Under the pieces are notes generated by a model. That model was not told the origin of the DNA. It saw only the letters and a list, made by a program, of their open reading frames with translations, and did not search any database. A stretch of DNA of 64,000 bases from Pseudomonas sp. JAI120 (GTDB taxonomy: Bacteria > Pseudomonadota > Gammaproteobacteria > Pseudomonadales > Pseudomonadaceae). Below, piece after piece: positions 17,673 to 25,801 of this stretch; within the stretch, counting starts at the first letter, position 1; each line of letters starts with the position of its first letter. A program made the position numbers and the translations under genes. The stretch is taken from NCBI RefSeq assembly GCF_014207255.1, contig NZ_JACHCZ010000002.1, forward strand, positions 186,001 through 250,000. The letters run 5' to 3'.

Positions 17673-18178
17673 GACAGTGCTCCACCCGCCAGGCGGTACT
17701 GCTGGATCAAATCGGCAAGCCGGTGTTCACGCTGGCCATACCCTGCACCAGGCAGGCTTGCCCAAATATTCCGACACTTTGCAATCGCGGATTCGACCCG
17801 GCCGGCGTGCACGTCAGGTAGCGCGCGGCATTCGCGGATGTGCTGCAGGGCCAGCAGGTCCTGGCTGATCGGGCTGAAGTCAGGCAGGGCCAGCAAAGTT
17901 CGGTAATACGGCCAGTCCTTCAACATCTGCTGGTATCGGCCCGAGGCATTAGATGTCAGACCCTTGCTGTTGATGACCTTCGAGCGCCGTCCCTTTGCGA
18001 AGGGGTGATCACTGAAATCTGTGAAGACTTCAGGCTTCCTGTCGATGCCCGTCACGATGACGTCGTAACCATCCAGGGCCGTGGCCGGCGACGTGCTGGT
18101 CCCCTCGGACCAAGCGAGCATGTCGAGGAAGGCCAGCGCGTTGCGGCTGCCCGCTTGAGTGGTCGAGAGTCGTGCCAT
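17669..18178 (-). CDS. Endolysin, lysozyme-like glycoside hydrolase
   Basis: Cytoplasmic muramidase of 169 aa that needs the holin to reach the wall. NALAFLDMLAWSEGTSTS carries the catalytic glutamate of the GH104/lysozyme-like family; the segments LTSNASGRYQQMLKDWPYYR and CRNIWASLPGAGYGQREH are typical of it. I chose ATG 18178 (GGAGAAAAGGCT before it) over a longer frame. The holin is not adjacent but lies upstream of the terminase at 40693. Confidence 0.88.
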   Translation of the reverse strand: MARLSTTQAGSRNALAFLDMLAWSEGTSTSPATALDGYDVIVTGIDRKPEVFTDFSDHPFAKGRRSKVINSKGLTSNASGRYQQMLKDWPYYRTLLALPDFSPISQDLLALQHIRECRALPDVHAGRVESAIAKCRNIWASLPGAGYGQREHRLADLIQQYRLAGGALS

Positions 18179-18195
18179 AGCCTTTTCTCCAGACG

Positions 18196-18218
18196 AAAAA
18201 AACCCGCACAACGGCGGG
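18196..18218 (-). terminator. Terminator between tail genes and endolysin
   Basis: Read leftward, CCCGC-N6-GCGGG is followed by a run of T (A tract at 18196-18202 on the plus strand). It ends just before the ribosome site of the endolysin, so tail transcripts would be attenuated there unless antitermination operates. Confidence 0.55.
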
Positions 18219-18391
18219 AATTGGAGGTGAAATAAACGCTGTTGAGTTCGTTCTATACGGTGCTGCATTCAAACGAATGAGGCCTAATAACTCGCCGCTA
18301 CAAGAAGTTCCGTCCTGTTATTAATTGACAGCCTTTGGATGGGGCACATCGCTATCATCCCCGCCAAATTCCCCCTAGAAGGAACGCGTCA

Positions 18392-18580
18392 ATGGTGCAA
18401 AGGCCCGCCAAAACTACCAATCACCACGGATGGGTTTGGGTCTACAAAAAAATCAGACGTCTTGGATTTTCTCGATTCACTGCTAGTTACAGAGCAAGCC
18501 TTTACGCTCTCAGAGGAGACACCGGAACTTTCAGGTTCAAAAACGGCTGGGAAAAATTCCGCTTCCGCCGCAGACCATGA
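18392..18580 (+). CDS. Small basic hypothetical protein
   Basis: A 62-residue frame on the strand opposite to the tail operon, after AGAAGGAACGCGTCA. The product is strongly basic and aromatic (HHGWVWVYKKIRRLGFSRF, then FKNGWEKFRFRRRP). I recognise no family, and a longer overlapping frame (18339-18638) looks less natural. It fills part of the 430-base gap between endolysin and tail fibre. It may be a moron or not expressed. Confidence 0.4.
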   Translation: MVQRPAKTTNHHGWVWVYKKIRRLGFSRFTASYRASLYALRGDTGTFRFKNGWEKFRFRRRP

Positions 18581-18612
18581 GTTGCGGCGGGCTTATAGGT
18601 TTACCTGGCCAG

Positions 18613-19452
18613 CTATGGGAAAGTCGACGGTGCGGTGAAGGTGTCTCCAGCAAACCGGCCACCTGCAGCGAAAGCGGCATCCCATAACGCCTTGTCGAGG
18701 GCGTCGACGTCAGCGTAGGTTCGCCCCGACACGGTCAGATCCTCGCAGTAGCCGCGATAGAAAATGTCCGAGGGGCATTGATTGGTCAGCGCGGAACCAG
18801 ATCCGCCGTTACCGAAAATAATACTCCCGGCCGCTGCCGCCACCGTATCACCGCTACCAGCGGACGCTCGCATCGAGGAGTACCGATTGGCCACGGCGTT
18901 GGCACCGCCGACGACGTTGTAAAGCCCGGAAGCCTTGCCTGTGTTTCCGGCGCCACTCATGTACCCCAGGAAGTTACCGCCGCTACCGATCTCCATGTAT
19001 CGATGCCCCGTAGAGAGCGCAGCGCGTGTGCGATGTGCCCATACCGAGAAATAGAACAGGTGGGTTTTGTTCGCGATGATGTAGTCACGGATCGCTGTTG
19101 CGATGTTGATCTGTGATCCATGACCACTCACCGTGTTGTTCACCTGGCTGTAAATGGCGTGTAGGCCCTTCTTGGGCGTCCGCTCAAACAGAGCGTCAGC
19201 TGCGACCGCGTTGCTGCTGAACACCCCGGCCAAGCTGCTCTCGGTACCCGCACCAAGCACTGCTGCCGCTTCGGCGTAAGCGATGTTGGGAATGGAGGCT
19301 CCAGCTGCCGGCACTCCGCTCACACCACCCAAACTATGCCCCAAGTCGAACAGATACAGCGACCCCGCACTCAGCAACGCATCGGAGCGCAGAATGGGCA
19401 ACGTCGTATCGGTGAAGGTGATGCCATCCAGTACGGTTTTTTGTCCGGCCAT
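18613..19452 (-). CDS. Phage tail fibre-associated protein
   Basis: Protein of 279 aa directly downstream of the tail spike; TAATG joins them, so they are coupled. It is rich in Gly, Ala, Ser and Thr with no signal peptide or membrane segment. FAVWAHRT-like and MEIGSGGNFLGYMSGAGN stretches suggest a beta-rich particle surface protein. The C-terminal part (YRGYCEDLTVSGRTYADVDALD) looks like the terminal domain seen in tail receptor-binding proteins. The role is inferred from position and composition. Confidence 0.6.
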   Translation of the reverse strand: MAGQKTVLDGITFTDTTLPILRSDALLSAGSLYLFDLGHSLGGVSGVPAAGASIPNIAYAEAAAVLGAGTESSLAGVFSSNAVAADALFERTPKKGLHAIYSQVNNTVSGHGSQINIATAIRDYIIANKTHLFYFSVWAHRTRAALSTGHRYMEIGSGGNFLGYMSGAGNTGKASGLYNVVGGANAVANRYSSMRASAGSGDTVAAAAGSIIFGNGGSGSALTNQCPSDIFYRGYCEDLTVSGRTYADVDALDKALWDAAFAAGGRFAGDTFTAPSTFP

Positions 19453-21323
19453 TACCAGGACCTCCGATTAATTTCATAGGCAATGCGACGGGCGATATGC
19501 CCGTTGCTGATCGTGGTGTTGTGAATGATGTCCAGCCGAAGCGAACGCGGAACCACGCCCTTGGCCACGTCGTCCAGATCGTCGGCGCTGCCATCGTTGA
19601 ACTGCATCAGCCACTCGCGGATCTTGATCACGCGATCGCCGTACTCGGCGGTGGCCCAATCTTCCAGGGCGACACAGTTGTTGTAGGTGGCGGTACCAAC
19701 ACCCTCTCCCGTCGACGTGCCCGGTGTCGGGTTGCCGCCAAGCGGCGGCGTGATGATCAGGTAGCGTTTTTCAACGGTTTTCTGCACAGCGACCATGGCC
19801 CGAATGTCGGCCTTGATCTGCTCGATGTTGTCGAGGTTGTTGCGACCCATCCAGATAATCTCTGTGTAAAACCCGTCACCGGGCACGTCGGGTATAAACG
19901 GCGACTTGGGCGCGCTGTATCGGGCGTCTCCGGCAGCATCCCGAGCAAAGGTGTAAACGTCCGAGGAGTCCCCTGTCTCACTGTGCGTACACGTCAGCGT
20001 CCCATGGATGCCGCCCAAGGTACCTGTCAGCGTGTAGGTGCCGGAATTGGTCGCGGGCGTGGACAGCAATAAGGTGCTCAACGCCGTGACCGTCACCGAA
20101 CCCGAGGCCGGGATCTGGTTGTCCGTGACGGTCAGCAGTGCGGTACCAGCACCGAAACGCGCGGCGATCTGGCGAGACGTCTGGCCGCCAATTCCGCCAT
20201 TCACAATGGTCCGCGCACTGATCAGTGGCGCCAGTTGCTCCCGCCAGGTGACCTGACTGCTGTTGGCTGTCAGGGAGTCCCCTACACAAAGCAGGTCGTG
20301 AACCGGTTTGAGGTACTCGATCCCTGTGACATCGGGGATATGAATATCAAAATTACCCACCGTTTTGCCGGCTGTGGTGATGCCCAGCGCAATGCGGCCA
20401 ACCGCATCAACAACAGCCCAGACATAGCCGGACTCTGGGCTCAGTTGAACCGCAATGAAGCCCGACAGATCGGCCCCCAGCGCTTTGCGAGGTACGGCAC
20501 CGGTGCCGAGCAAGAATTTCCCGGTAACGGTACCGTCCACTCGAAGAGCCAGACCAATCCGTCCCAGGGTATCGATCACTGCCCACGCGTATCCCGACTG
20601 AGGGTCCAATGCCTTGGCGATGAATCCGTCGAGGTCGAGTTTCAGCGTGTTGCGATCAACCGTGCCGTCGCGCAGCATGAACTTGCCCACGAGTGAGCCA
20701 TCCACCCGGCAACCCAGCGCCATGCGTCCAACCGAATCGACCAGCGCCCAGGTGTAGCCGGACTCTACGGCCAGTCGAACAAACCGCAGCTCCAAGCCGT
20801 TAAACGTGCCGCTCTCAACCGCAGAGGTGCGCACGTCTATCTCTGCGATGTAACCCACTGACGGATCATCGGAGACGTGCCTGGCCTCCGTGGCACTGAC
20901 CCGCACATACAGACTGCGCGATATATCTGGCGAGGTGGGTTCGACGTAAAAAGACTGGCCGTCGACCGTCGCCAGAAGACCTGCCGCGACAGTGGCATGC
21001 ACTTTTCCATCGACCATATCGCGGTTGAGACGATCAATTTCCGCATTGATCATATCCACCGGATCACTGGTTCCGATGCCCTGCAGCAGCGGCGCTCGGT
21101 ACCCTGCGTAACCAATCTGAATATCGATGCGAGCCGCCGTGGTGTAAAAGAACACCCGCGCACTGGCATCGGCATGCATGGGGTTGGCCAGGACAACGGT
21201 CGCCGCTGCATCGGAAAACAGCGGCGCCAAGGTCTCACTCCCCGAGACAAGCACACTCACCGTTGCTCCGGGCAATAGCACGCCGTCTTCAGCCCTTGCG
21301 GCAAAGAATTGAATAGGTTGCAT
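19452..21323 (-). CDS. Tail spike/fibre with SGNH hydrolase domain and three repeats
   Basis: Particle protein of 623 aa. The N-terminal part (about 1-150) looks like a tail-attachment domain (FFAARAEDGVLLPGATVSV, MHADASARVFFYTTAARIDIQ). Three imperfect repeats of about 47 residues follow (SGYTWALVDSVGRMALG, SGYAWAVIDTLGRIGLA, SGYVWAVVDAVGRIALG). From about residue 345 an SGNH/GDSL hydrolase begins with CVGDSLTANSS (block I Ser) and VNGGIGGQTSRQIAARFG (block II Gly). Such domains deacetylate capsule or O-antigen. The C-terminal catalytic D-x-x-H is probably in LRLDIIHNT. Confidence 0.75.
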   Translation of the reverse strand: MQPIQFFAARAEDGVLLPGATVSVLVSGSETLAPLFSDAAATVVLANPMHADASARVFFYTTAARIDIQIGYAGYRAPLLQGIGTSDPVDMINAEIDRLNRDMVDGKVHATVAAGLLATVDGQSFYVEPTSPDISRSLYVRVSATEARHVSDDPSVGYIAEIDVRTSAVESGTFNGLELRFVRLAVESGYTWALVDSVGRMALGCRVDGSLVGKFMLRDGTVDRNTLKLDLDGFIAKALDPQSGYAWAVIDTLGRIGLALRVDGTVTGKFLLGTGAVPRKALGADLSGFIAVQLSPESGYVWAVVDAVGRIALGITTAGKTVGNFDIHIPDVTGIEYLKPVHDLLCVGDSLTANSSQVTWREQLAPLISARTIVNGGIGGQTSRQIAARFGAGTALLTVTDNQIPASGSVTVTALSTLLLSTPATNSGTYTLTGTLGGIHGTLTCTHSETGDSSDVYTFARDAAGDARYSAPKSPFIPDVPGDGFYTEIIWMGRNNLDNIEQIKADIRAMVAVQKTVEKRYLIITPPLGGNPTPGTSTGEGVGTATYNNCVALEDWATAEYGDRVIKIREWLMQFNDGSADDLDDVAKGVVPRSLRLDIIHNTTISNGHIARRIAYEINRRSW

Positions 21324-21335
21324 GATGAGTCTCTA

Positions 21336-23846
21336 TCAGGTGTTGAAGGTGATCGCCGGGGCGAAGTTGAGTTGACTGCGTACACTGCTCCAGGTGTCGT
21401 ACGCTGCAGCGCAGAGGTAATACGTGGTGTCTGGCGTCAGTCCCGTGATCTGCCCGGTGCGTGATACGCCTTGATAGCCGACCGTTCCTGCAGTTGCCGG
21501 ATCAAAGTCTTCCTCTGTCGAATACACAAACACATAGCCCGCCGTGTCTGCAGCTGCACTGGCCGCGCAACTGACATCCGCGGTGGTGGTGCCAGTGACC
21601 GTGGCGGCGGTTCCCGTAACGGGCGCCGGCGCCGTATTGGTGACCAACAACGACACCAACTGTGCCTGGCCTGCAGCGTTGCGCTCGATGACCTCCACCC
21701 GATAGCTGCGAATGAGCGCGCCATCCACCAGCGCATCTTCACGTTGATACGTGAATGCCGTGCTGGTGGTCGCCACCTCTCGCAGGAGGGCATTACTGCC
21801 CGCGTGACGAATGCGTACCAAGCGATCTTCGGCACGAGCTCCGGCCACCCAACTCACGGTGAAGTACGGCGCCTCGAAGGCACCGACCAGGGCGAGGTTT
21901 TGCGCGGTATCAGGCGCTACCCGGGCCGGCGACAACGTGACGCTGTAGGCCGTGACATCCGCCAGATCCTCAAGCGCTCGACCGAACACGTTAAATGAGC
22001 GGAACTTGACCCAGACAGTCTTGCCGACCTGGTCGGACGTGTAGCTGTACTTCCAGACGGCATCATCCAACCGCACAAAGGGTGAACCGGCCGAGTGACT
22101 GGAGATGGCCGTGCTCAGACGTCCGCGTCTCAGATAACTCAGCTCATAGCCTCCGACGCCCGTGAGCACCGCGTCTCGGTAACTCAGCAACTCACCGGCC
22201 ACCCAACATAGCGTGGCGCCACTGTCCGCCTCTGCAGTAGTGGCGGCAGCCAGCTCCGTCGCCGCTGCCAGTTGCACTGACAAGGTGTTGACCGTATCGG
22301 GGTCGCTTCCAGCGGCCAGAGTCGTTGTCAGTTTCCCCATGCGCGCCCTGCCGTAAATCGTCTCCGCTAACCGGTAGCTGTCGCCATCAGCGCTGATCCA
22401 GATCTCACAACCGCCCCAGGCTTCACCCACACCGGCAACACCGCCCCAGATCTGCAGTGTGCCGGCGGGCAGCAAGCTCTCGGGCGGGTTGAACATGATG
22501 GGCGCCAGGACGGGACCAGGGGCGACGTTCTGATTGCCCTGATAACCGCTCTTGCTCTGCACCGGGTAATTCGGGGCACTACCAACACCCAGCAACGCAT
22601 CCTCGGCCACGATCGCCAACTTACCCAGCTCGTCCTCCTCAACCGAAATCAGCCGGACCAGGCGCTGGTGCAGGTTCAACCCTGGCTCAGTGATCGTGAC
22701 CAGGTCCATAGGCTCAAGGAGCACATGCTGCCAGCCGAGGGAGAACTCATATTCATTACGCACGTACAGCTTGCGCTGCACCAACAGTTGCGCCGCATGG
22801 GCGCCGATGGCGATATTGCAGATCTCGTACGCTTTGATGGTGTCCATCGGCTTGGAGCCAAACTGCTCAATGGCAGCCTGATCAGGCGCACGCACCACGT
22901 CGGTGTTGTACTCGTGATCACGATCAAGGATCTCCAGCGACACTTCGTTGTAGCTGTCGGCCTGGCTCTTGATCTTGAGCGAGACCGGCGGCTCACCCTC
23001 CTCAGAAAGAAAATCGTCATCGGTCAGATCCGCCACTGGCGTGATGTTCGGAAACCACGTCACGCCGTTACCGGTGACGGCCTGGTCGCCGTAGGGGATC
23101 ACCTTGAGTTGACCGGCGGACCACACCAGCTCGCTGTTGGTCAGTTGCAACCAGCGCGCGATTGCCTCATTCGCCGGCGACTGCTCGTCGAGTACCGGAC
23201 TCAAGAGTAAGTTTTCCGCCAAGCAATAGTTGCGGTAGTTCGACATATCTGCGACCCATGCAGGGGTAAAACCGATTCCGTCCAATGGATCGAGCAACAG
23301 CCCGGGCAGGAAATCGCCCGGGTTGGCATCCGGCAGCCCGGGCACTTGATAACGCCCGTCCACCTCAAAGGTATGATTCTGGACGCCGGCGTTATCGTTT
23401 AGCAGGTACCTGCTGGAAAACACGTAGGCCGTATCGGAATAGGCAATCGCTTCGGCAGGGTGGCGAGTTTGAAGAAAACCCCACACGGTCTGATCATGAG
23501 TGCCATTGGCGTAGTTCAAACCCACTTGAGCAAGTGATGTGAATACTTCCTTGTCGCGGAAGACACGGTGAATGGCACCCAGCGGCCCACGCCCGACCGC
23601 AAGGATCAGCGCCGCATAATAGGTATAGGTCGTGTCTTTTTGAGTAGCTCCGCCCCCGCCTTTACCTCCCGACTTTTTCGTCGTGGTTTTGGCGACAGCT
23701 TCGAAGTCACTGTAATAAATGAGATTAGGACTGACGCGATTGCGGCCGGCGATCCAGGCGATCGGCTTGCCACTCGCACTGCTCTGGATCTGCAGCGCGT
23801 TGATGCGCGTTGCACTGTTGGAAATGGTACTACTGCTGCCCCCCAT
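21336..23846 (-). CDS. Tail tip / host-specificity protein (gpJ-like)
   Basis: Large tail-tip protein of 836 aa. I chose ATG 23846, with GGAG at the right distance and a short overlap with the peptidase gene; a longer frame to 24113 runs antisense to nothing useful and is in another frame of that gene. The first half has the tail-tip hub region (YYSDFEAVAKTTTKK, WGFLQTRHPAEAIAYSDTAYVF, NYRNYCLAENLLLSPVLDEQ). The C-terminal part contains fibronectin-III-like segments (about 640-836, DTAQNLALVGAFE, LTPDTTYYLCAAAYDTWS). It contacts the receptor or directs the fibre. Confidence 0.8.
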   Translation of the reverse strand: MGGSSSTISNSATRINALQIQSSASGKPIAWIAGRNRVSPNLIYYSDFEAVAKTTTKKSGGKGGGGATQKDTTYTYYAALILAVGRGPLGAIHRVFRDKEVFTSLAQVGLNYANGTHDQTVWGFLQTRHPAEAIAYSDTAYVFSSRYLLNDNAGVQNHTFEVDGRYQVPGLPDANPGDFLPGLLLDPLDGIGFTPAWVADMSNYRNYCLAENLLLSPVLDEQSPANEAIARWLQLTNSELVWSAGQLKVIPYGDQAVTGNGVTWFPNITPVADLTDDDFLSEEGEPPVSLKIKSQADSYNEVSLEILDRDHEYNTDVVRAPDQAAIEQFGSKPMDTIKAYEICNIAIGAHAAQLLVQRKLYVRNEYEFSLGWQHVLLEPMDLVTITEPGLNLHQRLVRLISVEEDELGKLAIVAEDALLGVGSAPNYPVQSKSGYQGNQNVAPGPVLAPIMFNPPESLLPAGTLQIWGGVAGVGEAWGGCEIWISADGDSYRLAETIYGRARMGKLTTTLAAGSDPDTVNTLSVQLAAATELAAATTAEADSGATLCWVAGELLSYRDAVLTGVGGYELSYLRRGRLSTAISSHSAGSPFVRLDDAVWKYSYTSDQVGKTVWVKFRSFNVFGRALEDLADVTAYSVTLSPARVAPDTAQNLALVGAFEAPYFTVSWVAGARAEDRLVRIRHAGSNALLREVATTSTAFTYQREDALVDGALIRSYRVEVIERNAAGQAQLVSLLVTNTAPAPVTGTAATVTGTTTADVSCAASAAADTAGYVFVYSTEEDFDPATAGTVGYQGVSRTGQITGLTPDTTYYLCAAAYDTWSSVRSQLNFAPAITFNT

Positions 23847-24288
23847 CGCTGACTCCATATCGGTTAAGTGTGTAATAACGCACGGTGTGGCTGGAGAGCC
23901 GCTCCTCACGCCTATCTGCAAACTCGACGCCGATGTCCCGATAGGCATGAATGATGCGATGCTCATCGACCACCACCGCGCCGTGGCTGAAGGTCCGGCC
24001 GAATTTCCAGACCGCGACATCGCCACGCTGTGGGACGTCGATCTGCCGGCCGTACAACTCCAGCCAACCCAGGTAGCGTTCCTCGCTGCGGTGCAGGTGC
24101 CAATCCTGGGCATACGCCCCGGGATCGATCGAGGGAATCAACCCGGCGGCGTGATACACCTCAATCAGCAACCAGGCGCAATCGACGCCGACGCCGAGCA
24201 GGTGCTGCCGGTGCTGGTACGGCGTGCGCAACCAGCGCTCAGCCTGCGCGACCACGGCATCACGCTGCAGCACTTCGAACGGGCTCAT
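23830..24288 (-). CDS. NlpC/P60 tail-associated peptidase
   Basis: Cysteine peptidase of 152 aa that would cleave peptidoglycan stem peptides during DNA entry. GVGVDCAWLLIEVYHAAG has the catalytic Cys; FSHGAVVVDEHRIIHAY has the catalytic His and a polar third residue. ATG 24288 overlaps the preceding stop (ATGA). The order DUF2460, DUF2163, NlpC/P60, tail tip is the same as in gene transfer agents and many siphophages. Confidence 0.88.
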   Translation of the reverse strand: MSPFEVLQRDAVVAQAERWLRTPYQHRQHLLGVGVDCAWLLIEVYHAAGLIPSIDPGAYAQDWHLHRSEERYLGWLELYGRQIDVPQRGDVAVWKFGRTFSHGAVVVDEHRIIHAYRDIGVEFADRREERLSSHTVRYYTLNRYGVSDGGQQ

Positions 24289-25145
24289 ACCGATGTCTCC
24301 GCGACGGGAATGAACGGCATCCCCCGGTACCGCGCTCGGTTGCCGAATTTGTTGGTGCAGGCATCCAGCGTCCGTGGGCAACCCGGGTAAATCAGAAACT
24401 GATCACCGGCCACTGGCACGCCTGGCAGGCCCAGGATCATCGTCACGGCGCCATCTGCAGTGAATCGGCGTACGGTTCTTGTCACACCTGCATTGGCACC
24501 GTTCACAAAACGAATCACGCCCTGGTCGAACCAGCCCTGGGTGGCGGGCACATTGGAGTTCACACGCAGGGCCGTGCTGCCGCCCTGGACTACACCCATG
24601 GTTTCAAACAGGGCACGGTTCACCCCGCAATCGGCGCTGTATACCGTGCGCAGGCACGAGGGCTGATAAACGCCCCGGGGCACCTTGGTGTCCAGCAGCT
24701 CGATCGGCGACTTTACTGTCACCGTCGCCTGCTCGCGGTCGGCAGGATCCACCTCCGCGACCCGCCCGATAAAACGAGTGACCGTGCCCACCACGGGCGA
24801 CCGCCAGTCCGCCATAAACGCTCGGACAAGGTTCAGGGTGGCCCCGTCAAAACCGCCGCCGGCAATGAATGGCAGCAAGGGCTCGCCGAACACGGTGTCG
24901 TCCATGCCGGCAGTAAAGGTCACGTTCAACGTGTCGACCTCAATCCCGCGCACCGCACGTACGCCGGTGCGCTTGATCATAGGCCCGCTGGCCGAGTAGT
25001 TCTGTCCGGCGTAGAAGATCTGCAAACCCGCATCGGTGTAACGCAGCACCTGGCCGCTGGCCAAGGCAATCGTGTACAGATCCGCCATGACGAAACTGCG
25101 CGCCGTGGCCAGAAAGGATTTCAGTTCAGGTGTGGCATCGATCAT
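24285..25145 (-). CDS. DUF2163/BR0599 family tail protein
   Basis: Baseplate/tail-hub component of 286 aa. The N-terminal DUF2163 region (MIDATPELKSFLATARSFVM, DLYTIALASGQVLRYTDA) and the C-terminal BR0599-type region (CLRTVYSADCGVNRALF, CPRTLDACTNKFGNRARYRGMPFIP) are both clear. Cysteines in the second part may bind iron-sulphur or form disulphides as in the GTA distal tail hub. ATGA overlaps join it to both neighbours. Confidence 0.85.
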   Translation of the reverse strand: MIDATPELKSFLATARSFVMADLYTIALASGQVLRYTDAGLQIFYAGQNYSASGPMIKRTGVRAVRGIEVDTLNVTFTAGMDDTVFGEPLLPFIAGGGFDGATLNLVRAFMADWRSPVVGTVTRFIGRVAEVDPADREQATVTVKSPIELLDTKVPRGVYQPSCLRTVYSADCGVNRALFETMGVVQGGSTALRVNSNVPATQGWFDQGVIRFVNGANAGVTRTVRRFTADGAVTMILGLPGVPVAGDQFLIYPGCPRTLDACTNKFGNRARYRGMPFIPVAETSV

Positions 25146-25792
25146 GGCTTGATACTCGTGAACGCGATGTTTTTGAGCTCCCAAATCGCGCGATAAGGCT
25201 GAGCCCCGTCGAGCGAATCGGCCTCGAAAGCACAGCGAAAATAAAACGCCCCACTCCACACCAGCGCCGCGTCAATCGGAGGGGCCACCGTAAAGGTGAT
25301 GCGCCCCAGCTCATCCACAGTGAAGGCTGAAGTAGGAGCACCACTGACAGTGACGACGTCCACATTGACGACCCCGTACACCGGCTCCACCCAGTGACCG
25401 ATCTCCCGGGAAAGCTGGAATGTTCGCGTGGTGCCGTCCCCGGTACCGAAGCGCTGAAGCGTTACCAGGTGATCACTGCGGTCAAAGAACAGAAACTCGC
25501 CGAATTGCCCTTTGCGCTGATTAAAGAACTCAATCAGCCTCGACCACTCATCCAACCCAGGGCGCTTGCGTACGGCGTTGTAACTCAGCTGGAAAGACCA
25601 CAGCGGCGCCGGGTAGTACGCCGTTGTCCGGCGTCGACCGCTGGCAGCTTTCTGCACACCGGTACTCCACTCAGGTGCTTTTTTTGAAAGCAGGGTTTGC
25701 CCGGGCAGGCGCGGCAGAACGCCTTCAACCGCCGCGCCCATATCGGGGTAACTGGCGATCCAGCGCGCCGGCCAAAAAGGTCCTAACGACAT
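25142..25792 (-). CDS. DUF2460 family distal tail protein
   Basis: Protein of 216 aa placed between tape measure and DUF2163, the position of the distal tail protein in related phages. Typical elements are FNQRKGQFGEFLFFDRSDH, RTFQLSREIG, VEPVYGV and the C-terminal VWSGAFYFRCAFEADSL. It would cap the tail tube and bind the hub. The start follows the tape measure stop by nine bases. Confidence 0.85.
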   Translation of the reverse strand: MSLGPFWPARWIASYPDMGAAVEGVLPRLPGQTLLSKKAPEWSTGVQKAASGRRRTTAYYPAPLWSFQLSYNAVRKRPGLDEWSRLIEFFNQRKGQFGEFLFFDRSDHLVTLQRFGTGDGTTRTFQLSREIGHWVEPVYGVVNVDVVTVSGAPTSAFTVDELGRITFTVAPPIDAALVWSGAFYFRCAFEADSLDGAQPYRAIWELKNIAFTSIKP

Positions 25793-25801
25793 CTCGCCCC
25801 C

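Noticed and set aside
18339..18638. A 99-codon frame between endolysin and tail fibre
   Set aside because: It runs into the fibre gene on the other strand and has no ribosome site; the shorter overlapping frame at 18392 is more natural.
21336..24113. Tail tip gene starting at 24113
   Set aside because: The first 89 codons overlap the peptidase gene in another frame and look like a shadow (Ser/Arg-rich); ATG 23846 has a ribosome site.
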